From: Bacillota bacterium
GTDB lineage: Bacteria; Bacillota; Negativicutes; Sporomusales; Sporomusaceae
Length of the DNA stretch: 64,000 bases
Assembly: GCA_017889705.1 (NCBI GenBank)
Contig: JAGGAB010000035.1
Coordinates: 20,272-84,271 of the forward strand
Direction of reading: 5' to 3'
Part shown: piece after piece, positions 62,674-64,000 of the stretch
How the letters are laid out: each line of letters opens with the position of its first letter
Numbering within the stretch: the stretch's first letter is position 1
Notes under the pieces: generated by a model
The model's database searches: none
Told to the model about the DNA's origin: nothing
The model's input: only the letters and a program-made list of their open reading frames with translations
Program-made: the position numbers and the translations under genes

Positions 62674-63153
62674 ATGAAAATCACTATTCTTACCATTGGT
62701 AAAATCAAAGAAAAATACCTAACCGCTGGCATCCAGGAATTTTTGAAGCGTCTTACCCCTTTCTGCAAACTCGACATCATTGAGCTTGCAGAAGAAAAGA
62801 TGCCTGACAACCCTTCACCAGCTGAAAAAACACAAGCGCTCACCCGTGAGGGTGAGCGCCTTTTAAAGGCCGTACGTCCCGGAAGCTACCTCATCGTCTT
62901 AGATGTGGCCGGACAAGCAATGTCATCCGAACAATTAGCCGCAAAGTTTGATAGTTTGGCCCTCGGCGGACAGAGCGACATTACTTTTATTATTGGTGGT
63001 GCTTTTGGTTTGTCGGCCGAAGTTGTGAAAGCGGCGAAGGAGAGACTGTCGTTTTCTAAGATGACTTTTACGCATCAGATGATTAGGTTGCTGCTGGTGG
63101 AGCAGGTGTATCGGGCGTTTAAGATAAGTCGGGGGGAACCGTATCATTGGTAG
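62674..63153 (+). CDS. rlmH: 23S rRNA (pseudouridine1915-N3)-methyltransferase
   Basis: 159 residues. ITILTIGKIKEKYLTAGIQEF begins the SPOUT fold, YLIVLDVAGQAMSSEQLA and FIIGGAFGLSAEV hold the SAM knot, and the C-terminus RAFKISRGEPYHW is the family hallmark. It methylates pseudouridine 1915 in helix 69 of 23S rRNA on the 70S ribosome. Length matches the family exactly. A terminator follows at 63167. Confidence 0.96.
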   Translation: MKITILTIGKIKEKYLTAGIQEFLKRLTPFCKLDIIELAEEKMPDNPSPAEKTQALTREGERLLKAVRPGSYLIVLDVAGQAMSSEQLAAKFDSLALGGQSDITFIIGGAFGLSAEVVKAAKERLSFSKMTFTHQMIRLLLVEQVYRAFKISRGEPYHW

Positions 63154-63166
63154 CGGCGAAAGATGG

Positions 63167-63208
63167 CCTCAAGCCTTGCATGTGCAGGGATTGAGGTATT
63201 CTTTTTTT
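63167..63208 (+). terminator. Terminator after rlmH
   Basis: CCTCAA-CC-TGCA pairs with TGCA-GG-TTGAGG, followed shortly by eight T. The rest of the gap to 63461 shows no supported gene; a 28-codon frame at 63334-63420 is listed among rejected items. Confidence 0.8.
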
Positions 63209-63460
63209 TGTATGTTTCTAGGTTAGGGGAAGGAAGCTGCCCTGATTGCCCTGCAAGTTTGGGAAGGGTGCAAGAATGTCTGTATACTTCTGTTCTCAAA
63301 CGCTGCCCTCACTAGCCCTAAAAAAAGGATATCATGAGCATTGCTAACTATATTGGAAACGCATATTCCGAAAAAGATAATCAGAATCTTAGACTATTTG
63401 GGTACATAAGGAGGAATTAACACTAATATGTAATATGATCGAAGAAAGGGTGCTGATTTC

Positions 63461-64000
63461 ATGATAGTAAGGTCCTTAGAAGAATTAAACCAGATTAGAG
63501 AAGAATGTAAGTCTATGGTTACAAAAAGAGCTGCTGCTTCTGGGTTTACAGCTATAGTTCCGATTCCAGGAACAGATATCGCGGCTGATATCGGTATGTT
63601 GATGGAGTTGCTTCCAGCGATAAACAGAAAATTTGGCCTTTCCGAAGAACAAATCGAGCAATTAGATGAAAGCACTAAAATATTGGTTGCGCAGATAATC
63701 AAAAAGGTAGGTAGTGCATTCGTAGGTAAGGTGATTTCGAAGGAATTGATTATGCAGGTTCTCAAAGGAATGGCTAAAAAAATTGCTGTGAGACAGATTG
63801 TAAAATACATACCATTTGCGGGTCAGGTTGCTGCTGCGGCCATTAGTTTTGCAACAATGAAATATGTAGGAAACGCTCACGTTGACGAATGCTATGAAGT
63901 GAGACAGCAGGGGACGTTCCTTTTTTGTCATTATTGTGATATACTATTGTCAGAGGTGATGATAAATGGGAAGGCAGGCGCGGCAATTAAGCGGCAGCGG
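63461..64000 (+). CDS. DUF697/YcjF-like protein, 3' end apparently interrupted
   Basis: ATG at 63461 has GAAAGGGTG upstream, and the frame stays open for 180 codons to the window edge. Residues ~1-148 look native: two amphipathic or hydrophobic helices (AAASGFTAIVPIPGTDIAAD, IVKYIPFAGQVAAAAISFAT) and the closing YVGNAHVDECYEV, as in DUF697-type proteins often linked to GTPases. After YEV (63902) the residues lose family character (RQQGTFLFCHYC) where transposase-like upstream sequence begins. The natural tail is probably replaced by an inserted element, giving a fused end. Confidence 0.7.
   Translation, partial: MIVRSLEELNQIREECKSMVTKRAAASGFTAIVPIPGTDIAADIGMLMELLPAINRKFGLSEEQIEQLDESTKILVAQIIKKVGSAFVGKVISKELIMQVLKGMAKKIAVRQIVKYIPFAGQVAAAAISFATMKYVGNAHVDECYEVRQQGTFLFCHYCDILLSEVMINGKAGAAIKRQR
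63900..64000 (+). mobile_element. Left part of a REP-associated (RAYT-like) element
   Basis: From about 63905 the sequence changes to CAGCAGGGGACGTTCC followed by a T-run. It then leads into a GAGGTGAT ribosome site and a transposase start. The element's right end lies beyond the window, so boundaries and target duplication cannot be seen. Confidence 0.45.
63966..64000 (+). CDS. REP-associated tyrosine (Y1) transposase, partial
   Basis: Eleven complete codons from ATG at 63966: MGRQARQLSGS, preceded by GAGGTGAT at the right spacing. The pattern M-x-R-x-A-R-x-L/I-S-x-S-G is the usual start of RAYT/Y1 transposases of the TnpA-REP family. Too little is visible for the HUH motif, so the call rests on the N-terminus alone. 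It is in a different frame from the DUF697-like gene. Confidence 0.5.
   Translation, partial: MGRQARQLSGS

Noticed and set aside
63334..63420. 28-codon ORF MSIANYIGNAYSEK... with AAAGGA upstream
   Set aside because: Spacing is acceptable but there is no recognisable domain, promoter or repeat; kept out for lack of support.

Overview
The window looks like chromosome from an anaerobic, endospore-forming Firmicute. The best guess is a Negativicute of the Sporomusa/Pelosinus type (inference, moderate confidence). Signs of sporulation are BclA-like collagen glycoproteins, two coat-F-like proteins, a YjcZ-like mini-protein and sporulation-type promoter motifs. Signs of an anaerobic redox lifestyle are a Tat-exported [NiFe] hydrogenase, a nickel ECF transporter, a class III hybrid-cluster protein, ApbE and an siroheme/corrinoid-style tetrapyrrole operon. 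Nearly all genes are intact and tightly packed, with many intrinsic terminators. No rRNA, tRNA or CRISPR array was seen.

Layout. 1-932 (minus): two exosporium/spore-surface proteins; one has a collagen-like repeat, the other, cut by the window edge, is only the C-terminal domain. 1296-14692 (plus): a surface-glycan island with two very large multidomain glycosyltransferases, a DegT aminotransferase, a NeuD/PglD-like acetyltransferase, two further glycosyltransferases, a methyltransferase and the complete dTDP-rhamnose pathway (rmlB, A, C, D). Its position beside the BclA-like genes suggests that it glycosylates the spore surface. 14781-14917 (plus): a candidate free-standing small RNA with its own promoter and terminator. 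14985-17674 (minus): nikMN-nikQ-nikO behind a leader that contains a terminator. 18036-23300 (plus): apbE, a Nudix hydrolase, a GlnK/GlnL-like two-component system and an SDF-family glutamate/dicarboxylate symporter. 23622-28479: a hidden YjcZ-like gene, a GH18 lipoprotein, an LCP ligase and PBP2. 28597-35460: the tetrapyrrole operon (siroheme-type dehydrogenase, hemA, hemC, cobA-hemD fusion, hemB, hemL).

35679-53306 mixes signalling and housekeeping: three GGDEF cyclases and one HD-GYP protein (c-di-GMP turnover), hcp with a CRP/FNR-type operator placed at -41.5, an FtsA-like ATPase with a repeated beta-rich tail, a FakB/FakA pair, a small cyclodeaminase, Tex and a MATE exporter. 53446-55389: coat-F-like pair, PerR-type regulator, deoC. 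55472-63153: membrane-anchored gluzincin, [NiFe] hydrogenase small and large subunits, phosphohexomutase, and the WalJ-HtrA-RlmH trio. The right edge holds a DUF697-like gene whose 3' end appears to be interrupted by a REP-associated (Y1) transposase that continues past the window.

Most interesting items: the candidate sRNA at 14781-14917; the attenuator-bearing nik leader; the Cys-to-Asn change in the proximal-cluster motif of the hydrogenase small subunit; the hcp operator geometry; the FtsA-like fusion; and the structured intergenic element at 36820-37115.
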